From: Streptomyces sp. RPT161
GTDB taxonomy: Bacteria > Actinomycetota > Actinomycetes > Streptomycetales > Streptomycetaceae
Assembly: GCF_027533845.1 (NCBI RefSeq)
Contig: NZ_JAPZVN010000003.1
Span: 124,001 to 188,000 of the forward strand
Reading direction: 5' to 3'
Length of the DNA stretch: 64,000 nt
How positions within the stretch are numbered: position 1 is the stretch's first letter; each line of letters starts with the position of its first letter. A program made the translations under genes and the position numbers. Below are positions 53,696 to 62,431 of the stretch, piece by piece. The notes beneath the pieces were generated by a model. That model saw nothing but the letters and a program-made list of their open reading frames with translations, was not told the DNA's origin and ran no database searches.

Positions 53696-54175
53696 TCAGC
53701 CGCTTACGCGCTCGTACCAGCTCCGCGCCCGTTCCGCCGCCACCGGGGGCGACGCCGCCATGATGTCGGCCAGTGTCTGCCCGGCCAGCTCCCGCCGCCA
53801 GGCCAGTTCCGCCCGCCGCATGGCCGTGGCCACCCCGCACGGCGCGCGGAACTCCCGCACCGGAAGCTCCGCGCCGTCTCCCCGCTGCCGGATCTCGGTG
53901 CAGCGGAACGCGTCGTCAGGGCCCTCGATCGCGGCGACCACGTCCATCAACGTGATCTTCTCCGGCGGCCTGCCCAACCGGAACCCGCCGCGGACGCCGG
54001 GCGTGGAGGTGAGGATGCCCGCACGGACCAGTGCCTGCAGCCGCTTGTTGAGATACGCCTGGGGAAGGTCGAACCGCGCCGCGAGCTTCGCCGTCGACAC
54101 CGGATCCTGTCCGCCGAGCCAGGCCAGTGTCAGACAGCAGTGCAGCCCCCACTCGACTCCTTCACCCATCCGCAT
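53696..54175 (-). CDS. Rrf2-family transcriptional regulator
   Basis: 159 residues: winged helix (EWGLHCCLTLAWLGGQDPVSTAKLAARFDLPQAYLNKRLQALVRAGILTSTPGVRGGFRLGRPPEKITLMDVVAAIEG is present in parts as the usual Rrf2 signature) and a C-terminal loop with FRCTEI and APCGVA. Only two of the three cysteines common in FeS-binding Rrf2 proteins are seen there, so the cluster or sensor chemistry may differ. It lies divergent from the VIT-family gene and may control it. Confidence 0.88.
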   Translation of the reverse strand: MRMGEGVEWGLHCCLTLAWLGGQDPVSTAKLAARFDLPQAYLNKRLQALVRAGILTSTPGVRGGFRLGRPPEKITLMDVVAAIEGPDDAFRCTEIRQRGDGAELPVREFRAPCGVATAMRRAELAWRRELAGQTLADIMAASPPVAAERARSWYERVSG

Positions 54176-54288
54176 AACCAGGACACTACACCTCTAGTTT
54201 CCACGGACGGGAAGCCCGATCGGCGACGTACCACCGAAGCCTCCCGGAATACCGCTTGCTGACGGCCGGTCAGTGAGATGCTCACCAG

Positions 54289-55023
54289 GTGAACAAGGAC
54301 AATTCACCCGGCGAGCCGAGTGCCGGACATCACGAACCGCACACCGGCGGCCTGGGCACCCGGCTCAACTGGCTGCGCGCGGCGGTGCTCGGCGCCAACG
54401 ACGGCGTGGTGTCCACCGCCGGGCTGGTGGTCGGCGTAGCGGGGGCGACCACGTCCCGGCAGACGCTGCTGGCCGCCGGACTGGCCGGACTGCTGGCGGG
54501 CTCGCTGTCGATGGCGACGGGCGAGTACGTCTCGGTGAGCACACAGCGCGACTCGGAGAAGGCCGCGCTGGCCCTGGAGCGCGAGGAGCTGGCCACCGCC
54601 CCGCAGGCCGAACTGGACGAGCTGACCGGCCTGTTGGCGGGTCGCGGCATCAGCCCCGACCTCGCCCGCGAGGTGGCGGAACAACTCACCGAACGCGACG
54701 CACTGGGCGCGCACGCGCGGGTCGAACTGGGCATCGATCCCGAGGAGTTGACCAACCCGTGGCACGCGGCCTGGGCCAGCTTCGCGGCGTTCACCTGCGG
54801 TGCGCTGCTTCCGCTGCTGGCGATCGTGCTGCCCCCGGCGTCGGTGCGCCTGGCCGTCACGGTGGTCGCGGTGCTGTGCGCGCTCGTACTGTGCGGTTGG
54901 GCCAGCGCCCGGCTCGGCAACGCCCCGGCCCGGCAGGCCGTACTGCGCAACGCCGCGGGCGGAGCGGTGGCGATGGCCGTTACCTACACGGCGGGCACCC
55001 TGCTCGGCGCGGCCGGGGCCTGA
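54289..55023 (+). CDS. VIT1/CCC1-family metal transporter
   Basis: 244 residues from GTG 54289. LRAAVLGANDGVVSTAGLVVGVAGA and LLAGSLSMATGEYVSVSTQRDSEKAAL are the conserved first two helices of the family; a cytoplasmic helical region with many Glu and three further membrane helices follow. The family moves Fe2+/Mn2+ into storage or out of the cytosol. No strong ribosome site is seen. The TenA-like gene follows by 42 bases. Confidence 0.9.
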   Translation: MNKDNSPGEPSAGHHEPHTGGLGTRLNWLRAAVLGANDGVVSTAGLVVGVAGATTSRQTLLAAGLAGLLAGSLSMATGEYVSVSTQRDSEKAALALEREELATAPQAELDELTGLLAGRGISPDLAREVAEQLTERDALGAHARVELGIDPEELTNPWHAAWASFAAFTCGALLPLLAIVLPPASVRLAVTVVAVLCALVLCGWASARLGNAPARQAVLRNAAGGAVAMAVTYTAGTLLGAAGA

Positions 55024-55065
55024 CCGCACGGCGAACATCCGCAACTCGGAAGAAAGGGTGGAAAA

Positions 55066-55734
55066 GTGACCCGTACCGCACAGGCGGTCCTCGCGGAGGC
55101 CGTCCGCGAACTGGCCCCTGACACCGGCGCCAACCGGCTGGTCCCCCGTATCGCCGCCGGGCAGGCGCCGGTCGAGACGCTGGCGGCGTTCGCGATGGAA
55201 CAGCACCACGTCATCCCCAGCGACCGCCGCAGCTTCCTGCACCTGACCGAGCGCTGCGCCGCCGATCCGGCCGCCGCCACCTTCTTCACCAGCCTCGCGC
55301 ACGGGGAGAACATCGCGCTCGACAGGCTCGGTGCGCTCGCCGACGCCCTCGGTCTGGACGACGAGTCCGTGGACGGCTACCAGCCGAAGCCGGGCTGCCA
55401 GGCGTACCCGGCGTACGCGGCGTGGCTCGCGCTGAACGCCGAGCCGGTGGACGTGGTGATCGCGCTTACCGCCAACTTCGCCGCGTGGGGCGGCTACTGC
55501 CGGACGATGGGCCGGGCGCTGCGCGAGCGGTACGGCTTCGGCGACGAGGCATGTGGTTTCTTCGACTTCTTCGCGGAACCCGCGTCGCAACTCGAACAGC
55601 AGGCGCTGGCCGCGGTACAGGCCGGGCTGGACGCCGGTCGCGTCACCCCGCTGGCACACCGCTACGGACGGCTGCTCCAGGCGTACGAGTTGATGTTCTG
55701 GAACACCCTTGCCGAACAGGGGAATGAGCGGTGA
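55066..55734 (+). CDS. TenA/haem-oxygenase-fold protein
   Basis: 222 residues from GTG 55066 (AAAGGG 7 bases upstream). The all-helical sequence has FAMEQHHVIPSDRRSFLHL, AHGENIALDRLG, ALTANFAAWGGYCRTMGRAL and FFDFFAEPASQLEQQALAAV, the layout of TenA/PqqC-like proteins with conserved His/Glu residues. It is not clearly a thiaminase. The VIT neighbour suggests a metal-dependent member. Its stop overlaps the following small ORF. Confidence 0.85.
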   Translation: MTRTAQAVLAEAVRELAPDTGANRLVPRIAAGQAPVETLAAFAMEQHHVIPSDRRSFLHLTERCAADPAAATFFTSLAHGENIALDRLGALADALGLDDESVDGYQPKPGCQAYPAYAAWLALNAEPVDVVIALTANFAAWGGYCRTMGRALRERYGFGDEACGFFDFFAEPASQLEQQALAAVQAGLDAGRVTPLAHRYGRLLQAYELMFWNTLAEQGNER

Positions 55735-55882
55735 GCAGCGCATCGCCACCGTACCCACGGCCCTGGTCTCGCCGCTGGCGCCGCTGAGCGCGCACGACGG
55801 CTGCACGGTCATCCCCGGTCAGGACGACGCGCTGCCGCTCACCGTCGCCGCCTGTGTCGAGGCGATGGTCCCGGACGACTGA
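55724..55882 (+). CDS. 52-residue protein overlapping the TenA-like gene
   Basis: Begins MSGEQRIATVPTALVSPLAP at ATG 55724, 11 bases before the end of the TenA-like gene, and ends at TGA 55880-55882. Third codon positions are almost all G or C, matching real genes in this genome. Two cysteines (HDGCTV, AACVEA) and an acidic end (VPDD). AGGGG is very close to the ATG, so expression is likely by coupling. No family recognised; it could be an accessory or a modified-peptide substrate of the upstream protein. Confidence 0.55.
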   Translation: MSGEQRIATVPTALVSPLAPLSAHDGCTVIPGQDDALPLTVAACVEAMVPDD

Positions 55883-55911
55883 GCCCTCAGGCCGTCCGGT
55901 TGGCGGGCGGG

Positions 55912-56208
55912 TCAACCGGACGGCCGGGATCCGGCACCGATGGCGGCGACCACGATGGTGTGCAGCGCCCCGATGCCCTCCGGCGGGACAGGGAAGGGGC
56001 TGCCGGCGAGCGTGTGCCACTCCGATGAGCCGGCCTCGCGCAAGGTCACCTGTGCGCGTTTGGCGGGCAGCTCCGTGGTGGCGACGGTCAGGGTGCCGGT
56101 GAGGATGACGCCCTCGCGGGTCATCGCGCCGCTCGGCCCCGCGGTGACCTCGTCGACCAACCGCGTCGGCTCGCCGCCGCTCACGCGGCGCCCGCCACGG
56201 CTCCGCAT
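55912..56208 (-). CDS. Small conserved-looking hypothetical protein
   Basis: Up to 98 residues, with the better-conserved-looking part starting TREGVILTGTLTVATTELP and ending VPPEGIGALHTIVVAAIG. The start is uncertain: ATG 56208 has no ribosome site, and GTG 56184 is an alternative. Codon use fits a real gene. No domain assigned. Confidence 0.5.
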   Translation of the reverse strand: MRSRGGRRVSGGEPTRLVDEVTAGPSGAMTREGVILTGTLTVATTELPAKRAQVTLREAGSSEWHTLAGSPFPVPPEGIGALHTIVVAAIGAGSRPSG

Positions 56209-56268
56209 CGGAAAGTGGTCATGGGCTCAGTGGTAGTGGAGCGGATCTTGGGACGGCTTCATTCACCG

Positions 56269-57156
56269 TTACGAGGGCGCGTCACCCTGCCGCTCGGCGA
56301 GCCGTCGGGCGAGCAGCCGCGCCGGTTCGCCCAGCACGATGGTGTAGTGGTTGCAGCCGGGCAGCAGTTCGGTGCGCAGCGACGCGACGCGGTCGCGCCA
56401 CCGTGCCACTAGACCGGTCGGCAGCAGTCCCGGCGCCCGGTCGAACATGCCCAGCGGTGCGTACACCAACAGCGCCGGAAGCGACAGCCGTTCGAGGTCC
56501 GCGGCGACACGGGCGGACGAGGTCAGCAGGTCCCGGCCGTCCGCACGGACCGCGTCCACGCTCACTCGTGAGCGCCATGAACCGTCCGCTCCCGTGAGGT
56601 CGGCGCGCACATACGCCTCGATGTCCTCGTTCCAGTAGGGCCCGAGCGCGGGATGGGCGCGGAAGAGGTCGAGATGTGCCGCCGCGCTGTCGAACGTGCG
56701 GCCAAGGCGGCCCAGCATCGGGCCGAGCGTCGCGTCGAGCACGCGGTCGGGATCGGCGCCCGGCGGCGTCGGCAGCGGCAGACCGCCGTCCACCAGCAGC
56801 AGCCGGTCGAAGAGTTCCGGCCACGCCGCCGCGGCCCGTAGGGCGACGTACGCGCCCATCGAGTGGCCGACCAGCGTCAACCTGCCTTCCGTGCCGAGGA
56901 GTTCGGCCGTCCGCCGCACGTCGTCCGCGTGCCGACCGAGGCCGTACGGTCCGGGTAGCCCGGCGCTGCCGCCCCGGCCGCGCAGGTCGAGGGCGAACAG
57001 GCTGTACTCCTCGGGCAGTTGGCGGGCCACGGCCCGGAACGCCATGGCCGACCCGGTGATGCCGTGCACGGCGAGCACCAGCCGCGGTCCGGTGCCGAAC
57101 CGCAGGGCACGCAGGCTTCCGTCGCCAACCGGGATGTGCAGTTCTGCGGTCGCCAT
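56269..57156 (-). CDS. Alpha/beta hydrolase
   Basis: 295 residues from ATG 57156 (GGGAGGAG just upstream). The fold is shown by LVLAVHGITGSAMAF (oxyanion region), LTLVGHSMGAYVALRAA (nucleophile Ser in GHSMG) and LLPGCNHYTIVL (catalytic His). FALDLRGRGGS is typical of this group. Substrate unknown. It is divergent from the aldo-keto reductase. Confidence 0.9.
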   Translation of the reverse strand: MATAELHIPVGDGSLRALRFGTGPRLVLAVHGITGSAMAFRAVARQLPEEYSLFALDLRGRGGSAGLPGPYGLGRHADDVRRTAELLGTEGRLTLVGHSMGAYVALRAAAAWPELFDRLLLVDGGLPLPTPPGADPDRVLDATLGPMLGRLGRTFDSAAAHLDLFRAHPALGPYWNEDIEAYVRADLTGADGSWRSRVSVDAVRADGRDLLTSSARVAADLERLSLPALLVYAPLGMFDRAPGLLPTGLVARWRDRVASLRTELLPGCNHYTIVLGEPARLLARRLAERQGDAPS

Positions 57157-57303
57157 GACTCCTCCCACGAAATACCTACCCGGTCGACGCGGCTGTGTCG
57201 CGCGTTCGTACGCGGACGGCCGGTGGTACGGAAGGCGGCGGGCACGCGACGCGGGCAAGTCGGTGGCCCGCGTCCACGGGCGGCACAGCTAGATTCGGCT
57301 TTC

Positions 57304-58308
57304 ATGGAACACCGTCATCTCGGCCGCAGCGGCCTGCTGATCAGCGAGATCGCCTACGGCAACTGGCTCACCCATGGTTCCCAGGTCGAGGAGGACACCG
57401 CGACCGACTGTGTCCACGCCGCACTCGACGCCGGCATCACCACGTTCGACACCGCGGACGTGTACGCCGCCACCCGCGCGGAGACCGTGCTGGGTCGCGC
57501 GCTGAAGGGCGAACGGCGCGAGGGACTGGAGATCCTCACCAAGGTCTACTGGCCCACCGGCCCCGGCCCGAACGACCGCGGGCTGTGCCGCAAACACCTC
57601 TTGGAGTCCATCGACAACTCGCTGCGCAGGCTCCAGACCGACTACGTCGACCTCTACCAGGCGCACCGCTTCGACCGGTTCACGCCTTTGGAGGAGACCA
57701 TGGAGGCCTTCGCGGACATCGTCCACCAGGGCAAGGCTCACTACATCGGTGTGTCGGAGTGGACCGCCGACCAGATCCGCAGGGCGCACGCGCTCGCCCG
57801 GGAACTGCGGATTCCGCTGGTGTCCAGCCAGCCGCAGTACTCCATGCTGTGGCGCGTGATCGAGCCCGAGGTGATCCCGGCCTGCGCGGAGCTGGGCATC
57901 GGCCAGATCGTCTGGTCGCCGATCGCCCAGGGCGTGCTCACCGGGAAGTACCAGCCCGGCCAGCGGCCACCGCAGGGCTCGCGGGCCACGGACGACAAGG
58001 GCGGTGCCGACTTCATCAGTCGGTTCCTGCGCGACGAGGTGCTGGAGCGGGTGCAGGCGCTGCGGCCGCTGGCGGCCGAGGCCGGGCTCTCGCTGGCGCA
58101 GCTCGCGGTCGCCTGGGTGCTGCAGAACCCGAACGTGTCCGCCGCGATCGTCGGTGCGTCGCGCCCTGAACAGGTCGGCGAGAACGCCAAGGCGTCGGGT
58201 GTCCGGCTGGAGCCGGAGCTGATGGCGCGGATCAACGAGGCCGTGGCCCCCGTCGCGGTCACCGACCCGGCCATCACCTATGCGCAGACTCCGACGCAAC
58301 GGCCCTGA
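57304..58308 (+). CDS. Aldo/keto reductase
   Basis: 334 residues. Catalytic Asp/Tyr lie in TTFDTADVYAATRAETVLGRAL, Lys in EILTKVYWP and His in LYQAHRFD. IVGASRPEQVGENAKASG binds NADP phosphate. It belongs to the potassium-channel beta-subunit-like AKRs. No ribosome site precedes ATG 57304, but TAGATT ends 8 bases before it, suggesting a leaderless transcript. Confidence 0.93.
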   Translation: MEHRHLGRSGLLISEIAYGNWLTHGSQVEEDTATDCVHAALDAGITTFDTADVYAATRAETVLGRALKGERREGLEILTKVYWPTGPGPNDRGLCRKHLLESIDNSLRRLQTDYVDLYQAHRFDRFTPLEETMEAFADIVHQGKAHYIGVSEWTADQIRRAHALARELRIPLVSSQPQYSMLWRVIEPEVIPACAELGIGQIVWSPIAQGVLTGKYQPGQRPPQGSRATDDKGGADFISRFLRDEVLERVQALRPLAAEAGLSLAQLAVAWVLQNPNVSAAIVGASRPEQVGENAKASGVRLEPELMARINEAVAPVAVTDPAITYAQTPTQRP

Positions 58309-58407
58309 ACACGCCCCGCGCACGGCGAGCGGCGACAGATCGCCGGGCATAAGCTGAGTGCGGTCCGCGAGGGCCGGTTGGATGCTGCTTGCCCGGCGGG
58401 AGTCGAC

Positions 58408-59193
58408 GTGACCGTTATGCGGAAAGGCTGTGTGTACGGCGCTCCGTGCTGGGTCGGTCTGATGGCCCGCGACCTGGGCACGGCCACCGGCTTCTACGGG
58501 CCGCTGTTCGGCTGGCGCTTCGAGCCGGGGCCCGAGCGCTGGGGACCGTACCTTCGGGTGTACTCCGGCGGGTGGGAGGTCGCCGGAATCGGCGAGGTGG
58601 CCAAGCGCTGGGAGCTGCCGGTCACCTGGACCACGTACTTCGGCACCGATGACGCCAACGCCACCGCCGCCGCGATCAGGGAGCGCGGCGGCACGGTGGC
58701 GGTGGGCCCGCTGGAGTTCGACGCCGGGCGGCTGGCGCTGGCCTCCGATCCGGCGGGCGCCTCCTTCGGCATCTGGGAGGGCAGGGCCAGCTCCCGCACC
58801 CGGGAGTGGCCGATCGCCTCTCCGGTGTGGATCGAGCTGCGCACCCGGGACGCCTTCGAATCGGCCCTCTTCTACGGCCAGGTGTTCGGCTGGGACCAGG
58901 AGGACCCCAAGCGCTACGAGGTGCGCTACGAGCACGACCGGGTGGTGCTGCGGGTGGACGGGCACAGCGTGGCGGCGCTGTCCGGCGGCGGTACGGAGGC
59001 CGCCATGGACCCCCGCGTCCGCCCCCGCTGGCACGTCTACTTCTCGGTGGCCGACGTCGACGCGACGGTCGAGAAGGCCGTGAAGCTCGGCGGCGAGGTG
59101 ACCGGCGAGCCCCAGGACTCGGCGTACGGCCGGGTCGCCGGACTACGCGACGTCGAGGGCGGACTGTTCTCGGTGATCAGCCAGCACCACTGA
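58408..59193 (+). CDS. Two-domain VOC family protein
   Basis: 261 residues from GTG 58408 (GGGAG five bases upstream). Two VOC units: APCWVGLMARDLGTATGFYGPLFGWRFE with LASDPAGASFGIWEG, and SPVWIELRTRDAFESALFYGQVFGW with GLRDVEGGLFSVISQ. Such double proteins are common in streptomycetes near secondary-metabolism or stress genes; the ligand is unknown. Confidence 0.9.
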   Translation: MTVMRKGCVYGAPCWVGLMARDLGTATGFYGPLFGWRFEPGPERWGPYLRVYSGGWEVAGIGEVAKRWELPVTWTTYFGTDDANATAAAIRERGGTVAVGPLEFDAGRLALASDPAGASFGIWEGRASSRTREWPIASPVWIELRTRDAFESALFYGQVFGWDQEDPKRYEVRYEHDRVVLRVDGHSVAALSGGGTEAAMDPRVRPRWHVYFSVADVDATVEKAVKLGGEVTGEPQDSAYGRVAGLRDVEGGLFSVISQHH

Positions 59194-59198
59194 CGCGA

Positions 59199-59963
59199 TC
59201 AGCCGGTTGAGCCGGGGAAGTACCGGGTGAACGCCTCCGCGTTGACGCCCAGCGCGCCGCCGAACGGCATGTCGAGCTGGTGGATCAGCACGATCAGGAA
59301 GACGATGAACCCGGACAGGCCCATCACCATCACCAGATGACTGGCCCGGCGCTGGACCCCGAACAGGAACATGAAGCCCACGGTCAGCACCCCGCCGATG
59401 AACAGTCCCGCCCACAGCACGCTCGACAACCGGTTCTGCGCGTCCGCCTCCCGACCACGGCGCGCCTCGTCCAGCACCGACAACTGGGCCATCGCCTCCT
59501 GCCCGGCGTTCTGCTGGGCGGCACCGGTGGGTTGCGCCGTCTCATAGGTGTCCCGCAGCCGGTTGAGCAGTTGCCAGCCCGAGGGGCCGAGCGGCTGGCG
59601 TCGGATCATCTCGGACCATTCACCGCTGGTCACCTGGTGGGCGTAGGAGACGGCCGTGCTCCTGGCCTGCTGTTCCGCGGCGGGCGGTAGGGCGTCGGCG
59701 AGCAGATAGACCTGGTGCAGGGCGCCCGCCTCGGTCTGTACGTGTTCCTCGGCGCTGGAGTGGGTGTCCCACACCGACACCAGCGCGAGCCCGAGCACCA
59801 ACGCGTAGATCACCCCGATCATCATCGAGATGTACTCGGCGAGCGCCTCCCGGGGCTCCTCGTCCGCCTTCGGCGGGAAGACACGGTGCTTGACCACCAC
59901 ACAGGCCACCGCCACCAGGCCGCCACCGAGGACGACACCCAGGGTGCTGAGCAGAGCGAACAA
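59199..59963 (-). CDS. DUF4239 membrane protein
   Basis: 254 residues. The start is TTG 59963, because GGAGG lies six bases before it. An N-terminal membrane helix, EYISMMIGVIYALVLGLALVSVWD, a long extracytoplasmic helical part (ALHQVYLLADALPPAA ... YAHQVTSGEWSEM) and two C-terminal helices match DUF4239. Function unknown. Confidence 0.85.
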   Translation of the reverse strand: MFALLSTLGVVLGGGLVAVACVVVKHRVFPPKADEEPREALAEYISMMIGVIYALVLGLALVSVWDTHSSAEEHVQTEAGALHQVYLLADALPPAAEQQARSTAVSYAHQVTSGEWSEMIRRQPLGPSGWQLLNRLRDTYETAQPTGAAQQNAGQEAMAQLSVLDEARRGREADAQNRLSSVLWAGLFIGGVLTVGFMFLFGVQRRASHLVMVMGLSGFIVFLIVLIHQLDMPFGGALGVNAEAFTRYFPGSTG

Positions 59964-60030
59964 CGGAAACCTCCTCAACTGCCTTGCCCGGCAACGGAGT
60001 TGCCGGTGGACGACGCCATCGCTTCCCCGG

Positions 60031-60777
60031 TCACCGACCGCGTGAGCCGGAGCGCGCTCCGGCCGCGACCCCGGCCACCACGGCCGGGAGCAGCACCAGG
60101 AAGAGCGCTCCGACGGTGGACAACCCGGCCGGTGCTGCGACCTGGCCGTCCGGCACGTGGCGCAGCCACGCCACCGGACGCGGTACGGCCGCTCTCACCA
60201 CCGGCGAGGGGGGCGCGCTGGCGCGTGGCGGTGCGGGCACCGCCGGTGGGCTGGGAGCGGCCTGCGGCCGTGGTGCGGGTGGATTGGGCTGCGGCGGTGC
60301 GGGCAGCGGCGGGGCGGGCACACCGCAGCTGCGGTTGGCCATCCCGGTGAGCCGTCGCAGCACCGGCGCATTCCCGGCGGTGCGTACGGTGGCGACGCTG
60401 CCCGAGACGTCGACGGAGCGCAGCGGGGCGCAGGCGGCGGCGCGCACGGACGCCTCGCAGGACCTCGGGCCCATTTCGGGCAGCACCAGGCCCAGCCCGT
60501 GCGGGCAGCGCAACGGGCGGCGCATGCCGGGCAGGCCCGACGGCCAGAAGTGCCGGGCGGTGAACCGGCCGAAGCCCGGCAGCCCCGGCGGAGGTCGCAC
60601 TCCCCAGCCGGACGGCACGGCTCCCCGTGCTCCCGGGACCGCTGGGCCCGGCCAGCCCATGGCGCACCCGACGCCCCCGCACACCAACACCAGCGCGCCG
60701 CCGAGCAGTACCGCCGCCAAGTGCCGCAGCCAGCCCCAGCGGAACCGGCCCGGTGGACCCGCACCCCACGCGAACAT
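60031..60777 (-). CDS. Proline-rich membrane protein of unknown function
   Basis: 248 residues from ATG 60777 (GGGGAGG three bases upstream). One N-terminal helix (LAAVLLGGALVLVCGGVGCA), a middle part with several cysteines (LRCPHGL, RSCEAS, AACAPL, RSCGVP), a Pro/Ala-rich linker and a C-terminal helix (LSTVGALFLVLLPAVVAGVAAG). It lies 67 bases after the DUF4239 gene and may be co-transcribed. No family assigned. Confidence 0.7.
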   Translation of the reverse strand: MFAWGAGPPGRFRWGWLRHLAAVLLGGALVLVCGGVGCAMGWPGPAVPGARGAVPSGWGVRPPPGLPGFGRFTARHFWPSGLPGMRRPLRCPHGLGLVLPEMGPRSCEASVRAAACAPLRSVDVSGSVATVRTAGNAPVLRRLTGMANRSCGVPAPPLPAPPQPNPPAPRPQAAPSPPAVPAPPRASAPPSPVVRAAVPRPVAWLRHVPDGQVAAPAGLSTVGALFLVLLPAVVAGVAAGARSGSRGR

Positions 60778-60809
60778 GAGCCTCCCCCTCCCGTCGCGTG
60801 CTTCCCCCG

Positions 60810-60860
60810 GCGAGCCAGGTCGTATCGTGCCCCCCTTGGTCGCGATACGACCCGGCTCGC
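60810..60860. promoter_or_regulatory. 18-bp inverted repeat upstream of the proline-rich gene
   Basis: GCGAGCCAGGTCGTATCG (60810-60827) and CGATACGACCCGGCTCGC (60843-60860) are complementary at 17 of 18 positions around a 15-base loop. It lies 33 bases upstream of the start at 60777. It could be a large operator or a leader hairpin. The rest of the spacer to 61224 contains no supported gene. Confidence 0.6.
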
Positions 60861-61224
60861 CCCGCGATCAGCTTGTCCACCGCAGCCGTCAACCAGGCAG
60901 ACACGCCGAGCGAATTCACGCGATAGACGGGCGTAGGCCCTCACGAGGTTTGGCCCGCCGCACGGCACCTAGCCACGGGCCTCGCGGGACGAGCGGTGCC
61001 AGGTCGTGTCCAGATGGGCCGGTGCGAGACCCGCGGTGTGCGGCGCCGCAGGGTCCCTGCCGACCCGTCGATCGCCTCGCGCCGCCGACCGGCCGCGGGC
61101 ATCACCTCCGAACAGGGAGGCGAGGGATCGATACACCTGGCCCCGCACGGGGGACGCGACGAGTGCCGGCTCGTCGGCATGGGCATCCAACGGCTGGCAA
61201 CCGTCCCCTACGAAAGGTGGGTTC

Positions 61225-61293
61225 ATGCTTCTCGCCCCCCTCCTTCTCCCGGTCGTGAACGTCGTCAGCTTCCTGCTCGGGCTCGGTCACTAG
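61225..61293 (+). CDS. 22-residue hydrophobic peptide ORF
   Basis: Starts at ATG 61225 behind AAAGGTGGGTTC and stops at TAG 61291. The peptide (MLLAPLLLPVVNVVSF... ending GLGH) is almost entirely hydrophobic, enough for one membrane span. It might be a small membrane peptide, toxin or signal. Its reality rests only on the ribosome site and composition. Confidence 0.35.
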   Translation: MLLAPLLLPVVNVVSFLLGLGH

Positions 61294-61391
61294 GGCATAC
61301 ACGCTGGGTTGGTGCGGGACCTGCGGTGTCCGGCGCTGGGGACACCCCCATCGGGGCCTCGCAGGGCCCGTGCTGGCCCATCGCACACGCC

Positions 61392-62264
61392 TTAGTGGTC
61401 GATGGAGTAGCTGTCGCCGTACACCTTCCAGTGCAGCGGCGGGTCCAGGTTCAGGTTGCCGTTGCGCAGGAAGACCCGCTGCTCGGTGTCGACCCGGCTG
61501 GTGTCGCTGTGCGCCTCCTCCGACTTCATGGCGACCTTGCGCGCGTCGAGGTAGGCGTTGAGGTACGTGGTCTCGTTGCCTCCCTGTGCGGGCGTCTTCG
61601 CGTTGCGCATCGCCGTCTTGCGGATCCAGCCGAAGCTGTACTTGTCGTCGCCGGGGCCGTGCATCACGATCGCGTCGTAGTAGATGAACTGGCCGAGCGT
61701 GCCCAGCCCGTCCGCCTTCGCCTGGGAGACGGCGGGGTTGAAGTAGACGCGGTCGCGCTCGTTGTTCTGGGCCTGCTGGAAGAGCGGATCGGCGGCGGCC
61801 TTCTTCCAGTCCTTGGTGAAGTTCGGGTCGAGGCCCGCGTGCGAGTCCGTTCCGTTGACCTTGCGCAGCGCGGGCAGGTACTTGGCCAGCACGTTGCCAG
61901 GCTCGGTGCGGGTGTACGCGGTGACCAGGTCGAGCATGTCGCCGGTGCCCGAGCAGAATCCGATGATGCCCGCCGTGTATCCGCGGCCGTCGCCTATGTC
62001 CTCGATGTACTTGTACTGGGCCTTCCAGTCCAGCGTGGAGTTCTCGGCGCTGGAGACCAGCTCCATCGCGATCTCCTTCTTGCGCGGGTCGTTCAGCCCG
62101 GCCCCTGACGCCTTCTCGGCTACGGCCCGACTGACCGTCGGGGTCGGTTCGGTGGCGTTTCCGGCGGCGGCCACGGCCAGCGGGGTGGCCGTGGCGGCGA
62201 GCACACCGGCGGAGACCAGCAGGGTCACGCGCTTGCGGGAGCGTGCCGCGCGGTGATGGCGCAT
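61392..62264 (-). CDS. csn: Chitosanase, glycoside hydrolase family 46
   Basis: 290 residues. A signal peptide with an Arg-rich start (MRHHRAARSRKRVTLLVSAG, cleavage near AAA-G at about 35; the Arg-rich start leaves Tat export open). The mature enzyme begins with LNDPRKKEIAMELVSSAENSTLDWKAQYKYIEDIGDGRGYTAGI in parts: Glu in SSAENS is the general acid and Asp in EDIGDGRGYT the general base. It hydrolyses chitosan outside the cell. GGAGA lies six bases before ATG 62264, and the palindrome at 62290 is a likely repressor site. Confidence 0.95.
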   Translation of the reverse strand: MRHHRAARSRKRVTLLVSAGVLAATATPLAVAAAGNATEPTPTVSRAVAEKASGAGLNDPRKKEIAMELVSSAENSTLDWKAQYKYIEDIGDGRGYTAGIIGFCSGTGDMLDLVTAYTRTEPGNVLAKYLPALRKVNGTDSHAGLDPNFTKDWKKAAADPLFQQAQNNERDRVYFNPAVSQAKADGLGTLGQFIYYDAIVMHGPGDDKYSFGWIRKTAMRNAKTPAQGGNETTYLNAYLDARKVAMKSEEAHSDTSRVDTEQRVFLRNGNLNLDPPLHWKVYGDSYSIDH

Positions 62265-62289
62265 ATGTCTCTCCGTCCCATGGGATCCA

Positions 62290-62306
62290 TTAGGAAAGTT
62301 TCCTAA
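62290..62306 (-). promoter_or_regulatory. Palindromic operator of the chitosanase gene
   Basis: TTAGGAAAGTTTCCTAA, a perfect palindrome with a single central base, 26 bases upstream of the chitosanase start. It matches my recollection of the site bound by CsnR, the ROK-family repressor of streptomycete chitosanase genes; the repressor gene is not in this window. Confidence 0.75.
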
Positions 62307-62431
62307 CTTACCCCGGGCATTGAAGCACCATCACCAGCGGTCGCCAAGTCCCCGGGGAACGCATGGAGTTGATGCGAGCCGACGGCGGCTCGCCGCCGCC
62401 GTTGTCAGACCCCGGTGACAGGATGGCGCCC

